In this document: piece by piece, positions 48,677 to 62,854 of the stretch
Position numbering within the stretch: position 1 is the first letter of the stretch
Layout of the letters: each line of letters starts with the position of its first letter
DNA from: Turnera subulata
Taxonomy: Eukaryota; Streptophyta; Magnoliopsida; Malpighiales; Passifloraceae
Length of the DNA stretch: 64,000 nt
Assembly: GCA_028386065.3 (NCBI GenBank)
Contig: JAKUCV010000344.1
Coordinates: 100,502-164,501 of the forward strand
Reading direction: 5' to 3'
The notes under the pieces: model-generated
What the model saw: only the letters and a program-made list of their open reading frames with translations
Told to the model about the DNA's origin: nothing
Database searches by the model: none
Position numbers and translations under genes: made by a program

Positions 48677-49212
48677 TTGCGGGTAGTAGGACTGGAATTT
48701 TATTCATGTGTGTATGAAATTTATGCTCAAAACTCACAAATCAAAATTTCAGCTCAAAACTCAAAAATCGCACCAATAGCGCACCAATGGCGCATCAATG
48801 AGCATTCTCCAAATCCATCATGTCAAATGCAACCTGAGATGATTCCAAAAATATGGGGATGATTTATAAGGATTTTTGGATGCCTTCTCCGTACATTTTG
48901 AGCTCATCTAAGCTGCTTTTCCATTTTTTCCGATTTACGTTATTTTAATTGTTCCAAATATAGAAAGTTGGACGTCCACATCTCAGCAAAATCTGAAATT
49001 TTACTGGTAGTAGGACTGGTTTTTTATTCGTGTGTGTACAAAATTTCACCTCAAAACTCAATAATCAAAATTTCAACTCAAAACTCAAAAATCAAAATTT
49101 CAGCTCAAAACACAAAAATCGCACCAATACAAACCAATGGCGCACCAATGAGCAATCTCCAAATCCACCATGTCAAATGATACCTAAGATGATTCCAAAA
49201 ATATGGGAATGA
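48677..49212. repeat. Three-copy 27-bp sub-repeat monomer pair, second occurrence
   Basis: Partner of 20162-20700 at an offset of 28515 bp, with the same 'caatacaaaccaatggcg' signature. Confidence 0.75.
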
Positions 49213-51116
49213 TTTATAAGGATTTTTGGATGCCTTTCCCGGACATTTTGAGCTCATCTAAGGTGCTTTTCCATTTTTCCCGATTTACGGGATTTTAATT
49301 GTTCCAAAAATAAAAACACGGACTTTCACATCTCAGAAAAATCTGATATTTTGCATGTAGTTGGACTGGATTATTATTCATATGGGTAAAAAATTTCAGC
49401 TCAAAACTCAAAAATAAAAATTTCAGCTCAAAACTCAAAAATTGCACCAATTGCGTCCCAATAGCGCGCCAATGGCGCCCATACAGCGCACCAATGGCCC
49501 AGTGAATAAATGCATAAGGGCAATCTCCAATTCCCCCATGTAAAATGCTACCTATGACGATTCCACAAATATGGGGATGATTTATAAGGATTTTTGGATG
49601 CCTTCCCCGGACATTTTGAACTCATCTGAGGTGCTTTTCCAATTTTTCCAATTTACGGGATTTTAATTTTTCCAAAAATAAAAAGCCGGACTTCCACGAC
49701 TCAGAAAAATCTGAAATTATGCAGGTAGTTGGATTGGAGTTTTATTGGTGTGTGTAGAAAATTTCATCTCAAAACTCAAAAATCGCACCATTGGCACACC
49801 GATCGCGCACCAGTGGCGCCCCAATAGCGCACCATTGGCCCAGTGAACCAATGCATACGAGCAATGTCCAAATCCACCATGTAAAATGCTACCTAAGATG
49901 ATTCCACAAATATGGGATGATTTATAAGGATTTTTGGATGCCTTCCCCGGACATTTTGTGCTCATATTTGGTGCTTTTCCATTTTTCTCGATTTACGGGG
50001 ATTTAGTTGTTCCAAACATAAAAAGTTGGACTTTCACATCTCTGAAAATTCTAAAATTTTCAGGTAGTAGGACTGGATTTTTATTCATGTGTGTACAAAA
50101 TTTACGCTCAAAAATCAAAATTTCAGCTCAAAACTCAAAAATTGCACCAATAGCGCACCAATGGCGCCCCAATGAGCAATCTCCAAATCCACCATGTCAA
50201 ATTCTACCTAAGATGATTCCACTAATATGGGGATGATTTATAACGATTTTTGGATGCCTTCCTCGGACATTTTGAGGTCATTTGAGGTGCTTTCCCATTT
50301 TTCCCGATTGACAGGATTTTAATTGATCCAAAAATTAAAAAGTCGGAATTCCACATCTCAGAAAAATCTGAAATATTGCAGGTAGCTGAATGGATTTTTA
50401 TTCGTTTGCGTAAAAAATTTCGGCTCAAAACTCAAAAATCAAAATTTCAGCTCAAAACTCAAAAATCGCATCAATAGCGCACCATTGACGCACCAATGAG
50501 CAATCTCCAAATCCACCTTGTCAAATGCTACCTAAGAAGATTCCACAATTATGGGGATGACTTATAATGATTTTTGGATGCCTTCCTCGGACATTATGAG
50601 GTCATCTGAAGTGTTTTTCCATTTTTCCCGATTTATGGGATTTTAATTGTTCCAAAAATAAAAAGTCGGACTTCCACATCTTAAAAAAATCTGAAATTTT
50701 GCAGGTAGTAGAACTGGATTTTTATTCGTGTTTGTACAAAATTTAAGCTCAAAACTCAAAAATCGAAATTTCAACTCAAAACTCAAAAATCACACCAACA
50801 GCGCACCAATGGCGCCTCACCAATGGCGCACCAACGAGCAATCTCCGAATCCACCATGTCAAATGCTACCTAAGATGATTCCACAAATATGGGGATGATT
50901 TATAAGGATTTTTGGATGCCTTCCCCGGACATTTTGAGCACATCTAAGGTCCTTTTCCATTTTTCCCGATTTATGGGATTTTAATTGTTCCAAAAATAAA
51001 AAGCTGGACTTCCACATCTCAGAAAATTCTGAAATTTTTCAGGTAGTAGGATTTGAATTTTATTCGTGTGTGTACAAAATTTCAGCTCAAAACTTAAAAA
51101 TCGCACCAATAGCGTA

Positions 51117-51121
51117 CCAGT
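51117..51121 (+). other. Empty paralogous insertion site (single CCAGT)
   Basis: The context 'accaatagcgtaccagtgg' and its right continuation 'cgcacaaatgagcaatctcc' match both flanks of the retroelement, with one CCAGT and no element. It shows the sequence before insertion and confirms the element boundaries to the base. Confidence 0.85.
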
Positions 51122-52384
51122 GGCGCCCCAATAGCGCACCAATTGCGCACAAATGAGCAATCTCCAAATCCAGCATGTCAAATGCTACCTAAGACGATTC
51201 CACAATTATGGGCATGATTTATAAGGATTTTTGGATGCCTTCCTCGGACATTTTGTGGTCATTTGAGGTGCTTTTCCAGTTTTCCCAATTTTCGGGATTT
51301 TAATTGTTCCAAAAATAAAACTCTGACGTCCACGTCTCAGAAAAATCTGAAATTTTGCAGGTAGTTGACTGGATTTTTAGTCGTGTGTGTACAAAATTTC
51401 TGCTCAAAACTCAAAAATCAAAATTTCAGCTTAAAACTCCAAAATCGCATCAATAGCGCACCAATGGCGCACCAATGAGCAATCTCCAAATCCACCATGT
51501 CAAATGCTACCTAAGATGATTCCATATATGTGGGGATGATTTATAAGGATTTCTGGAAGCTTTCCTCGCACATTTTGAGGTCATCTGAGGTGCATTTCCA
51601 TTTTTCCCGATTTACGGGATTTTAATTGTTCCAAAAATAAAAAGTCGGACTTCCACTTCTCAGAAAACTTTGAAATTTTGCAGGTAGTAGGACTGGATTT
51701 CTATTCATGTTTGTACGAAATTTATGCTCAAAACTCAAAAATCAAAATTTCAGCTCAAAACTCAAAAATCGCCCCAATAGCGCTCTAGTGGCGCCCCAAT
51801 AGCGAACCAATGGCGCACCAATGAGCAATCTCCAAATCCACCATGTCAAATGCAACCTAAGATGATTCCACAAATACGGGGATGATTTATAAGGGTTCTT
51901 GGAAGCCTTCCTCGGACATTTTGAGGTCATTTGAGGTGCTTTTCCAGTTTTTCCAATTTTCGGGATTTTAATTGTTCCAAAAATTAAAAAGTCGGACTTC
52001 CATGTCTCAGAAAAAACTGAAATTTTGCAGGTAGTTAACAAAATTTTAATTCGTGTGTTTACAAAATTTCTGCTCAATACTCAAAAATCAAAATTTCAGC
52101 TCAAAACTCAAAAATCGCACCAATGGCGCACCATTGAGCAATCCCCAAATCCACCATGTCAAATGCTACCTAAGATGATTCAAAAAGTATTGGGATGATT
52201 TATAAGGATTTTTGGATGCCTTCCTCGGACATTTTGAGCTCATCTGAGGTGCTTTTGCATTTTTTCCGATTTATGGGAATTTAATTGTTCAAAAAATAAA
52301 AATTCCGACTTCCACATCTCAGAAAAAATCGCAAATTTTGCAGGTAGTTGGATTGGATTTTTATTGGTGTGTATGCAAAATTTC

Positions 52385-52450
52385 AGCACAAAATTCAAAA
52401 ATCGGGATTTCCATTTTTTTTACAGAATTTTAATTTTTCCAAAAATAAAA
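52385..52450 (+). repeat. Truncated satellite monomer, example 3
   Basis: Copy-2 partner of 34150-34215 ('aaaaatcgggatttcc' joined to 'attttttttacagaatt'). The truncation therefore predates the long-range duplication. Confidence 0.75.
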
Positions 52451-53214
52451 AGTCGGACTTCCATATCTCAGAAAAATCTGAAATTTTGGCAAGTAGTTGG
52501 ATTGGATTTTTATTGGTGTGTGAACAAAATTTCAGCTCAAAACTCAAAAATCAAAATTTCAGCTCAAAACTCAAAAATCGCGCCAATGGCGGCCCAATGG
52601 CGCCCCAATGGCGCCCCAATAGCGCATCAATGGCGCCCCAATAGCGCATCAATGGCGCCCCAATGGCACCCCAGTAGCGCTCCAATGGCCTAGTGAACCA
52701 ATGCATAAGAGCAATCTCCAAATCCGCCATGTCAAATGCTACCTAAGATGATTCCACAAATATGGGGATGAATTATATGGATTTTTGGATGCCTTCGCCG
52801 GGCATTCTGATTTCTTCCATGGTGCTTTTCCATTTTTCCTGATTTCAGGTAGTTGGACTGGAGTTTTATTCGTGTGTATACAAAATTTCAGCCCAAAACT
52901 CAAATATAAAAATTTCAGCTCGAAACTCAAAAATCGCACCCATAGCGCACCAATGGGGCACAATTGAGCAATCTCCAATTCCACCATGTCAAATGCTACC
53001 TAAGATGATTCCATAAATATGGGGATGATTTATAAGGATTTTTGGAAGCGTTCCTCGGACATTTTGAGGTCATCTGAGGTGCTTTTACATTTTTTCCGAT
53101 TTACAGGATTTCAATTGTTCCCAAAATAAAAAGTTCGACTTCCACATCTCAAAAAAATCTGAAATTTTTCAGGTAGTTGGATTGGATTTTTATTGGTGTG
53201 TGTAAAAAATTTCA

Positions 53215-53280
53215 GCTCAGAATTAAAAAATCAAAATTTTCATTTTTTCTGATTTACGGGATATTAATTGTTCCAAAAAT
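53215..53280 (+). repeat. Truncated satellite monomer, example 4
   Basis: 'aaaaatcaaaattttc' is joined to 'attttttctgatttacgg'. It resembles the 44020 example more than its neighbour at 52385. Confidence 0.7.
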
Positions 53281-54539
53281 AAAAAGTCGGACTACCACAT
53301 CTTAGAAAAATCTGAAATTTGGCAGGTAGTTGGATTGGAGTTTTATTGGTGTGTGTAGGAAATTACAGCTCAAAATTCAAAACTCAAAATTCGCACCAAT
53401 GGCGCCCCAATGGCACACCAATAGCGCATCAATGGCGCACCAATGGCGCCTCTATAGCGCCCCAATGGCCCAGTGAACCAATGCGTAAGAGCAATTTCCA
53501 AATCCACCATGTAAAATGCTACCTACGATGATTCCACAAAAATGGGGATGATTTGTAAGGATTTTTAAATGCCTTCCCCGGACAATTTGAGCTCATCTGA
53601 GGTGCTATTCCATTTTTCCCGATTTACGGGATTTTAATTGTTCCAAAAGTACAAAGTCGGACTTCCACATCTCAGAAAATTCTGAAATTTCTTAGGTAGT
53701 TGGATTGGATTTTTATTGGTGTGTGTACAGGATTTCAGCTTAAAACCCAAAAATCTAAATTCCCGTTCAAAACTCAAAAAAAGTACCAATAGCGCACCAA
53801 TGGCGCCCCAATAGCGCACCAATGGCACACCAAATCCACCATGTCAAATGCTACATAAGATTATTCCACAAATGTGGGGATGATTTATAAGGATTTTTGG
53901 ATGTCTTCCCCGGACATTTTGTGCTCGTCTGGGGTGCTTTTCCATTTTTCCCGATTTATGAGATTTTAATTGTTCCAAAAATGAAAAGTCGGACTTCCAT
54001 ATCTCAGGAAATTCTGAAATTTTGCAGGTAGTTGGATTGGTTTCTGTTAAAAATTTAAGTTTAAAACTCAAAAATCACACCAGTGGCGCCCCAATAGCGC
54101 ACCAATGGCGCCCCATTGGCCCACTGAACCAATGCGTAAGAGCAATCTGCAAATCCACCATGTCAAACGCTACCTAAAATGATTCCAAAAATATGGGTAC
54201 GATTTATAAGGATTTTTTGATGACTTGCCCGGACATTTTGAGCTCATCTGGGGTACTTTTCCATTTTTCCGGATTTACGGGATTTTAATTGTTCCAAAAA
54301 TAAAAAGTTGGACTTCCACTTCTCAGAAAATTCTGAAATTTTGCAGGTAGTTGGATTGGATTGTTATTGGTGTGTGTACAGAATTTCAGCACAAAACTGG
54401 AAAATCAAAATTTCAGCTCAAAGCTCAAAATTCCCCCTGTCCCTCTCGCGTGGCGACATGGGCGCGTAAAAAGGAAAGAGAGGGATGGGCTTTCTCTCGC
54501 TTTTGGCATAGCGGGCCTCCCGCCGGGGGCCCGCACGAT

Positions 54540-54558
54540 GGGCTATTAGCTCAGTGGT
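54540..54558 (+). pseudogene. trnI-GAU: 5' fragment of plastid trnI-GAU (19 nt)
   Basis: GGGCTATTAGCTCAGTGGT is the acceptor and D-arm start of plastid tRNA-Ile(GAU). It ends within the D loop, where the sequence switches to 16S rRNA. It cannot form a tRNA. Confidence 0.85.
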
Positions 54559-54586
54559 CGCGATCCCGCGAGGGTGAGCTAACCCC
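54556..54586 (+). pseudogene. rrn16: Fragment of plastid 16S rRNA (~31 nt)
   Basis: Matches the internal region of plastid 16S rRNA containing cgcgatcccgcgagggtgag and ctaacccc, in the same orientation as the trnI piece but in the reverse of plastome order. The three shared bases GGT overlap the trnI fragment. Confidence 0.8.
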
Positions 54587-57500
54587 AGTAGCGCACCAGT
54601 GGCGCCCCAGTAGCGCACCAATCGCCCAATGAGCCAATGCATAAGAGCAATCTCCAAATCCACCACGTCAAACGCTACCTAAGATGATTCCACAAATATG
54701 GGGATGATTTATATGGATTTTTGGATGCCTTCCCTGGACATTTTGAGGTCATCTGAGGTGCTTTTCCCTTTTTCTCGATTTATGGGATTTTAATTGTTCC
54801 AAAAATAAAAAGTCGGACTTCCATATCTCAGAAAAATCTGAAATTTTGCAGGTAGTTGGATTGGATTTTTATTGTTGTTTGCACAAAATTTTAGCTGAAA
54901 ACTCAAAAATCAGAATTTCTGCTCAAAACTCAAAAATCGCACCAATAGCTCACCAATGGCGGACCAATAGCGCCCCAATGGCGCCCCAATAGCGCACCAA
55001 TGGCCCAGTGAACCAATGCTTAAGAGCAATCTCCAAATTACACCCTGTAAAATGCTACCTAAGATGATTCCACAAATGTGGGGATGATTTATAAGGATTT
55101 TCGGATGCCTTCACCGGACATTTTCAGTTCATCTGAGGTGCTTTTCCATTTTTCTCGATTTACGGGATTTTAATTGTTCTAAAAATAAAAAGTCGGACTT
55201 CCACAACCCAAAAAAATCTGAAATTTTGCAGGTAGTTGGACTGAATTTTTATTGGTGTGTGTTCAAAATTTTAGCTCAAAACTAAAAAATTAAAATTTCA
55301 GCGCTAAACTCAAAAATAACGCCAATAGCGCCCCAATGGCGCCCCAATAGCGCATCAATAGCCCGGTGAACCAATGCATAAGAGCAATCTCCAAATCCAC
55401 CTTGTAAAATGCTACCTATGATGATTCCACAAATATGGGGATGATTTATAAGGATTTTTGGATACCCGCCCCCCGGACAATTTGAGGTCATCTGAGGTGC
55501 TTTTCCATTTTTTCCAATTTTTGGAATTTTAGTTGTTACAAAAACAAAAAATCGGACTTCTACATCTTATAAAATTCAGAATTTTTTCAGGTAGTTATAT
55601 TGGATTTTTATTGGTGTTTGTACAAATTTTTAGCTCAAAACTCAAAAAATTAAAATTTCAGCTCAAAACTCAAAAATCGCACCAATGGCGCCCCAATAGC
55701 GCTCCAATGGCCCAGTGAACCAATGCATAAGAGCAATCTCCAAATCCCCCACGGAAAATGCTACCTATGTTGATTCCACAAATTTGGGGATGATTTATAA
55801 GGATTTTTTGATGCCTTCCCCGGACATTTTGAGCTCATCTGAGGTGCTTTTCGATTTTTCCCGATCTACGGGTTTTTAATTGTTCCAAAAACTAAAAAGT
55901 CGGACTTCCATGTCTCAGAAAAAACTGAAATTTTTCAGGTAGTTGACTAAAGTTTTATTCGTGTGTGTACAAAATATCAGCTCAAAACTCAAAAATCAAA
56001 ATTTCAGCTCAAAACTAAAAAATCGCATCACTAGCGCCCTATTGGCCCACCAACGATCATTCTCCAAATCCACCATGTCAAATGCTACCTAAGATGATTC
56101 CACAAATATGGGGATGATTTATAAGGTTTTGTGGATGCCTTCCTCGGACTTTTTTAGGTCATCTGTGGTGCTTTTCCATTTTTCCCGATTTACGGGAATT
56201 TAATTGTTCCAAAAATAAAAGGTTGGACTTCAACATCTGAGAAAAATATCAAATTTTGCAAGTAGTTGGATTGGAGTTTTATTGGTGTGTGTACAAAATT
56301 TCAGCTCAAAAGTTAAAAATAAAAAATTTCAGCTCAAAACTCAAAAATCGCATCAATAGCGCACCATTGGCGCACCAATGAGCATTCTCCAAATCCATCA
56401 TGTCAAATGCTACCTAAGATGATTCCAAAAATATGGGGATGATTTATAAGGATTTTTGGATTCCTTCCCGGACATTTTGAGCTCAATTAAAATGCTTTTC
56501 CATTTTTCCCGATTTACGGGATTTTAATTGTTCCAAATATAGAAAGTTGGACTTCCACATCTCAGAAAAATTTAAAATTTTGCAGGTAGTAGGACTGGAT
56601 TTTTATTGGTGTGTGTACAAAATTTCAGCTCAAAACTCAAAAATCGAACCAATAGCGTACCAGTGGCACTCCAATACGCCCCAATAGTGCACCATTGGCG
56701 CACCAATGAGCAATCTCTAAATCCACCATGTCAAATGCTACCTAAGATGATTCCACAAATATTGGAATGATTTATAAGGATTTTTGGATGCCTTTCCCGG
56801 ACATTTTGAGCTCATCTGAGGTGCTTTTCCATTTTTCCCGATTTACGGGATTTTAATTGTTCCAAAAATAAAAATGCAGACTTCCACAACTCAGAAAAAT
56901 TTGATATTTTGCAGGTAGTTGGACTGGATTTTTATTGGTGTGTGTAGAAAATTTCAGCTCAAAACTCAAAAATCGCACCAATGGCACACCAATCGCGCAC
57001 CAATGGCGCCCCAATAGCGCACCAGTGGCCCAGTGAACCAATGCATAAGAGCAATCTCCAAATCCACCATGTCAAATGCTACTTAAGACGATTCCACAAT
57101 TATGGGGATGATTTATAAGGATTTTTGGATGCCTTCCCCGAACATTTTGAGCTCATCTAAAGTGCTTTTCCATTTTTCTCGATTTACGGGTTTTTAATTG
57201 TTCCAAACATAAAAAATTGGACTTCCACATCTCAGAAAACTCTGAAATTTTGCAGGTAGTAGGACTGAAATTTTATTCGTGTGTGTACAGAATTTACGCT
57301 GAAAACTCAAAAATCAAAATTTCAGCTCAAAACTCAAAAATCGCACCAATAGCGCACCATTGGCTCCCCAATGAGCAATCTCCAATTCCACCATGTAAAA
57401 TGCTACCTAAGATGATTCCACTAATATGGGGATGATTTATAGCGATTTTTGGATGCCTTCCTCGGACATTTTGAGGTCATTTGAGGTGCTTTCCAATTTT

Positions 57501-58257
57501 TCCCGATTTACAGGATTTTAATTGTTCCAAAAATTAAAAATTGGACTTCCACTTCTCAGAAAAATCTGAAATTTTGCAGGTAGTTGACTGGATTTTTATT
57601 CGTGTGTGTACAAAATTTCAGCTCAAAACTCAAAAATCAAAATTTCAGCTCAAAACTCAAAAATCGCATCAATAGCGCACCAATGAGCAATCTCCAAGTC
57701 CACCATGTCAAATGCTATCTAAGATGATTCCACAAATATGGGGATGATTTATAATGATTTTTGGACGACTTCTTCGGACATTTTGAGGTCATCTGAGGTG
57801 TTTTTCCATTTTTCCCGATTTATGGGATTTTAATTGTTCCAAAAATAAAAAGTCGGACTTCCACATCCCACAAAAATCTGAAATTTTGCAGGTGGTTGGA
57901 CTGAATTTTTATTGGTGTGTGTTCAAAATTTTAGCTCAAAACTAAAAAAACAAAATTTCAGCGCAAAACTTAAAAATAGCACCAGTAGCGCCCCATTGGC
58001 GCCCCAATAGCGCACCAATGGCCCAGTGAACCAATGCATAAGAGCAATCTCCAAATATACCATGTCAAATGCTACCTAAGACAATTCCAGAAATATGGGG
58101 ATGGTTTATAGGGATTTGCGGATGCCTTCCTCGGACATTTTGTGGTCATTTGAGGTGCATTTCCATTTTTCCCGATTTACGGGATTTTATTTGTTCCGAA
58201 AATAATATGTCGGACTTTTACATCTCAGAAAACTCTGAAATTTTTCAGGTAGTAGGA

Positions 58258-58780
58258 CTGGAGTTTTATTCATGTCTGTACGAAATTTATGCTCAAAACT
58301 CAAAAATCAAAATTTCAGCTCAAAACTCAAAAATCGCACCAATAGCGCACCAATGGCGCACCAATGAGCATTCTCCAAATCCATCATGTCAAATGCAACC
58401 TGAGATGATTCCAAAAATATGAGGATGATTTATAAGGATTTTTGGATGCCTTCCCCGGACATTTTGAGCTCATCTATGCTGCTTTTCCATTTTTCCCGAT
58501 TTACGTTATTTTAATTGTTCCAAATATAGAAAGTTGGACGTCCACATCTCAGCAAAATCTGAAATTTTACTGGTAGTAGGACTGGATTTTTATTCGTGTG
58601 TGTACAAAGTTTCAGCTCAAAACTCAGAAATCAAAATTTGAACTCAAAACTCAAAAATCAAAATTTCAGCTCAAAACTGAAAAATCGCACCAATACAAAC
58701 CAATGGCGCACCAATGAGCATTCACCAATTCCACCATGTAAAATGCTACCTAAGATGATTCCAAAAATGTGGGGATGATT
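58258..58780. repeat. Three-copy 27-bp sub-repeat monomer pair, third occurrence
   Basis: Third copy of the 20162-20700 pattern, about 9.57 kb after the second, with the same 'caatacaaaccaatggcg' signature. It shows additional copying inside copy 2. Confidence 0.7.
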
Positions 58781-61700
58781 TATAAGGATTTTTGGAAGCC
58801 TTTCCCGGACATTTGGAGCTCATCTAAGGTGCTTTTGCATTTTTCCCGATTTACGGGATTTTATTTGTTCCATAAATATAAACACGGACTTCCACATCTC
58901 AGAAAATCTGATATCTTTCAGGTAGTTGTACTGAATTTTTATTCATGTGTGTACAAAATTTCGGCTCAAAACTCAAAAATTAAAATTTCAGCTCAAAACT
59001 CAAAAATCGCACCAATGGCGCCCATACAGCGCACCAATGGCCTAGTAAACCAATGCAAAAGAGAAATCTCCAAATCCCCCATGTAAAATGCTACCTATGA
59101 TGATTCCACAAATATGGGGATGATTTGTAAGGATTTTTTGGATGCCTTCCCCGGACATTTTGAGCTCATCTGAGGTGCTTTTCCATTTTTTCCAATTTAC
59201 GGGATTTTAATTGTTCCAAAAACAAAAAGCCGGACTTCCACAACTCAGAAAAATCTGAAATTATGCAGGCAGCTGGATTGGAGATTTATTGCTGTGTGTA
59301 GAAAATTTCAGCTCAAAATTCAAAAATCGCACCATTGGCACACCGATCGCGCACCAGTGGCGCCCCAATGGCGCCCCAATAGCGCCCCAATGGCCCAGTG
59401 AACCAATGCATAAGAGTAATCTCCAAATCCACCATGTCAAATGCTACCTAAGATGATTCCACAATTATGGGGATGATTTTTAAGGATTTTTGGATGCCTT
59501 CCCCGGACATTTTGAGCTCATCTAAGGTGCTTTTCCATTTTTCTCGATTAACGGGATTTTAATTGTTCCAAACATAAAAAGTTGGACATTCACATCTCAG
59601 AAAATTCTAAAATTTTCAGGTAGTAGGACTGGATTTTTATTCGTGTGTGTACAAAATTTAAGCTCGAAAATAAAAATTTCAGCTCAAAACTCAAAAATCG
59701 CACCAATAGCGCACCAATGGCGCCCCAACGAGCAATCTCCGATTCCACCATGTCAAATTCTACCTAAGATGATTCCACTAATATGAGGTCATTTGAGGTG
59801 CTTTTCCACTTTTCCCGATTTACGGGATTTTAATTGTTCCAAAAATATAAAGTCGAACTTCCACTTCTCAGAAAAATCTGAAAATTTTCAGGTAGTAGGA
59901 CTGGATTTTTATTCATGTGTGATTAAATTTTTAGCTCAAAACTCAAAAATCACAATTTCAGTTCAAAACTCAAAAATCGCAACAATAGCGCACCAATGGC
60001 GCATCAATGAGCAATCTCCAAATCCACCATGTCAAATGCTACCTAAGATGACTCCACAAATATGGGGAGGATTTTTAAGGATTATTAGATGCCTTCCTCG
60101 GACATTTTGAGGTCATTTGAGGTGCTTTTCCAATTTTCCCGATTTACGGGATTTTAATTGTTCCAAAAATTTAAAAGTAGGACTTCCTCGTCTCAGAAAA
60201 ATCTGAAATCTTGCAGGTAGTTGACTGGAATTTAATTCGTGGGTGTACAAAATTTCAGCTCAAAACTCAAAAATCAAAATTTCAGCTCAAAACACAAAAA
60301 TCGCATCAATAGCCCACCAATGGCGCACCAAAGAGCAATCTCCAAATCCACCAAGTCAAATGCTACCTATGATGATTCCACAAATATGGGGTTGATTTAT
60401 AAGGATTGTTGGATGCCTTCCTCGGACATTTTGAGGTCATCTGAGGTGCTTCTCCATTTTTCACGATTTACGGGATTTTATTTGTTCCAAAAATAAAAAG
60501 TCAGACTTCCACATCTCAGAAAAATCTGAAATTTTGCAGGTAGTTGGATTAGATTTTTATTGGTGTGTGTACAAACTTTCAGGTCAAAACTCAATAATAA
60601 AAAATTTCAGCTCGAAACTCAAAAATCGCATCAATAGCGCACCAATGGCGCACCAATGAGCAATCTCCAAATCCACCATGTCAAATGCTGCCTAAGATGA
60701 CTCCGAAAATATGGGGATGATTTATAAGGATTTTTGGATGCCTTCCGCGGACATTTTGAGCTCATCTAAGATGCTTTTCCATTTTCTCCCAATTTACGGG
60801 ACTTTAATGGTTCAAAAATAAAAATTCGGACTTCCACATATCAGAAAAATCTTAAATTTTGCAGGTAGTTGGACTGTATTTTTTTTCGTGTGTGTACAAA
60901 ATTTCAGCTCAAAAAATCAATATTTCAACTCAAAACTCAAAAATCGCACCAATAGCGCACCAATGGCGCACCAATGAGCAATCTCCAAATCCACCTTGTC
61001 AAATGCTACCTAAGATGATTCCAAAAATATAGGGAAGAGTTCTAAGCAATATTAGATGCCTTCCTCGGACATTTTGAGGTCATCTGAGGTGCTTTTCTAT
61101 TTTTCCCGATTTACGGGATTTTAATTGTTCCAAAAATAAAAAATCGGGCTTCCACCTCTCAGAAAAATCTGAAAATTTGCAGGTAGTAGGACTGGATTTT
61201 TATTCATGTGTGTAAAAATTTTTAGCTCAAAAATCAAAAATTTAAAATTTCAGCTCAAAACTCAAAAATCGCAACAATAGCGCACCAATGGCGCATCAAT
61301 GAGCAATCTCCAAATCCACCATGTCAAATCCTACGTAAGATGATTCCACAAATATGGGGAAGATTTTTAAGGATTATTAGATGCCTTCCTCGGACATTTT
61401 GAGGTCATTTAAGGTGCTTTTCCAATTTTCCCGATTTACGGGATTTTAATTGTTCCAAAAATTTAAAAGTCGGACTTCCACATCTCAGAAAAATCTAAAA
61501 TCGTGCAGGTAGTTGACTGGATTTTAATTCGTGTGTGTACAAAATTTCAGTTCAAAACTCAAAAATCAAAATTTCAGCTCAAAACTCAAAAATCGCATCA
61601 ATAGCGCACCAATGGAGCACCAAAGAGCAATCTCCAAATCCACCATGTCTAATGCAACCTATGATGATTCCACAAATATGGGGATGATTTATAAGGATTT

Positions 61701-62854
61701 TTGGATGCCTTCCTCGGACATTTTGAGGTCATCTGTGGTGCTTTTCCATTTTTCCCGATTTACGGGATTTTAATTGTTCCAAAAATAAAAATTTGGACTT
61801 CCACATCTCAGAAAGATCTGAAATTTTGCAGGTAGTTGGATTTGGATTTTTATTGGCGTGTGTACAAAATTTCAGCTCAAAACTTAAAAATAAAAAATTA
61901 CAACTTAAAACTCAAAAATAGCATCACTAGCGCACCAATGGTGCACCAATGAGCAATCTCCAAATCCACCATGTCAAATGCTACCTAAGATGACTCCGAA
62001 AATATGGGGATGATTTATACGGATTTTTGGATGCCTTCCCCGGACATTTTGAGCTCGTCTAAGGTGCATTACCATTTTTCCCGATTTACGGGATTTTAAT
62101 TTTTCCAAAAATAAAAAGTCCGACTTCCACTTCACAGAAGAATTTATGGGATTTTAATTGATCCAAAAATAAAAATCAGATTTCCACATCTCAGAAAAAT
62201 CTGAAATTTTGCAGGTAGTTGGACTGGATTTTTATTCGTGTGTGTACAAAATTACAGCTCAAAACTCAAAACTCAAAAATCGCACCAATGGCGCACCAAT
62301 GGTGCACCAATGAGCAATCTCCAAATCCACCATGTCAAATGCTACCTAAAATGATTCCACAAATATGGGGATGATTTGTATGGATTTTTTGAGCTCATCT
62401 GAGGTGCTTTTCCATTTTTTCCAATTTACGAGATTTGAATTGTTCCAAAATAAAAAGTTGGACTACCACTTCTCAGAAAAATCTGAAAATTTTCAGGTAG
62501 TTGGATTGGATTTTTATTGGTGTGTGTGCAAAATTTCAGCTCAAAACTCAAAAATAAAAATTTCAGCTCAAAACTCAAAAATCGCTTCTATGGCGCACCA
62601 ATGAGCAATCTCCAAATCCACCATGTCAAATACTACCTAAGAAGATTCCACGAATGTGGGGATGATTTATAATGATTTTTTGATCCCTTCCTCGGACATT
62701 TTGAGGTCATCTGAGGTGCTTTTCCATTTTTTCCAATTTACGGGATTTTAATAGTTCCAAAAAAAAAGTCTGACTTCCACATCTCAGAAAAATTGCAAAT
62801 TTTGCAGGTAGTTGGATTTGATTTTTATTGGTATGTGTGTAAAATTTCAGCTCA

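Larger units (their letters stand above)
54434..54586 (+). other. Nuclear plastid DNA (NUPT), two plastid rDNA pieces joined, inside a satellite monomer
   Basis: The GC-rich insert interrupts the CCAAT block of a monomer. Its first ~125 bp recalls the plastid rrn16-trnI(GAU) spacer (cgtggcgacatg, aaggaaagagagggatggg, ctctcgcttttggcatagcg) and runs into the first bases of trnI. It then switches to a piece of plastid 16S rRNA (cgcgatcccgcgagggtgag, ctaacccc) that lies upstream in a plastome. The same monomer in copy 1 (about 35360-35400) has about 27-31 bp of satellite at this place, so the insert replaced a short stretch. The right junction shares CCCCA and the internal junction shares GGT, as in end joining by microhomology. 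It has several differences from the plastid sequence as I know it, so it is not very recent. No functional RNA is encoded. Confidence 0.9.

Noticed and set aside
54540..54558. Functional tRNA-Ile gene
   Set aside because: Only the first 19 bases are present before the sequence switches to 16S rRNA; no anticodon, T arm or acceptor 3' strand.
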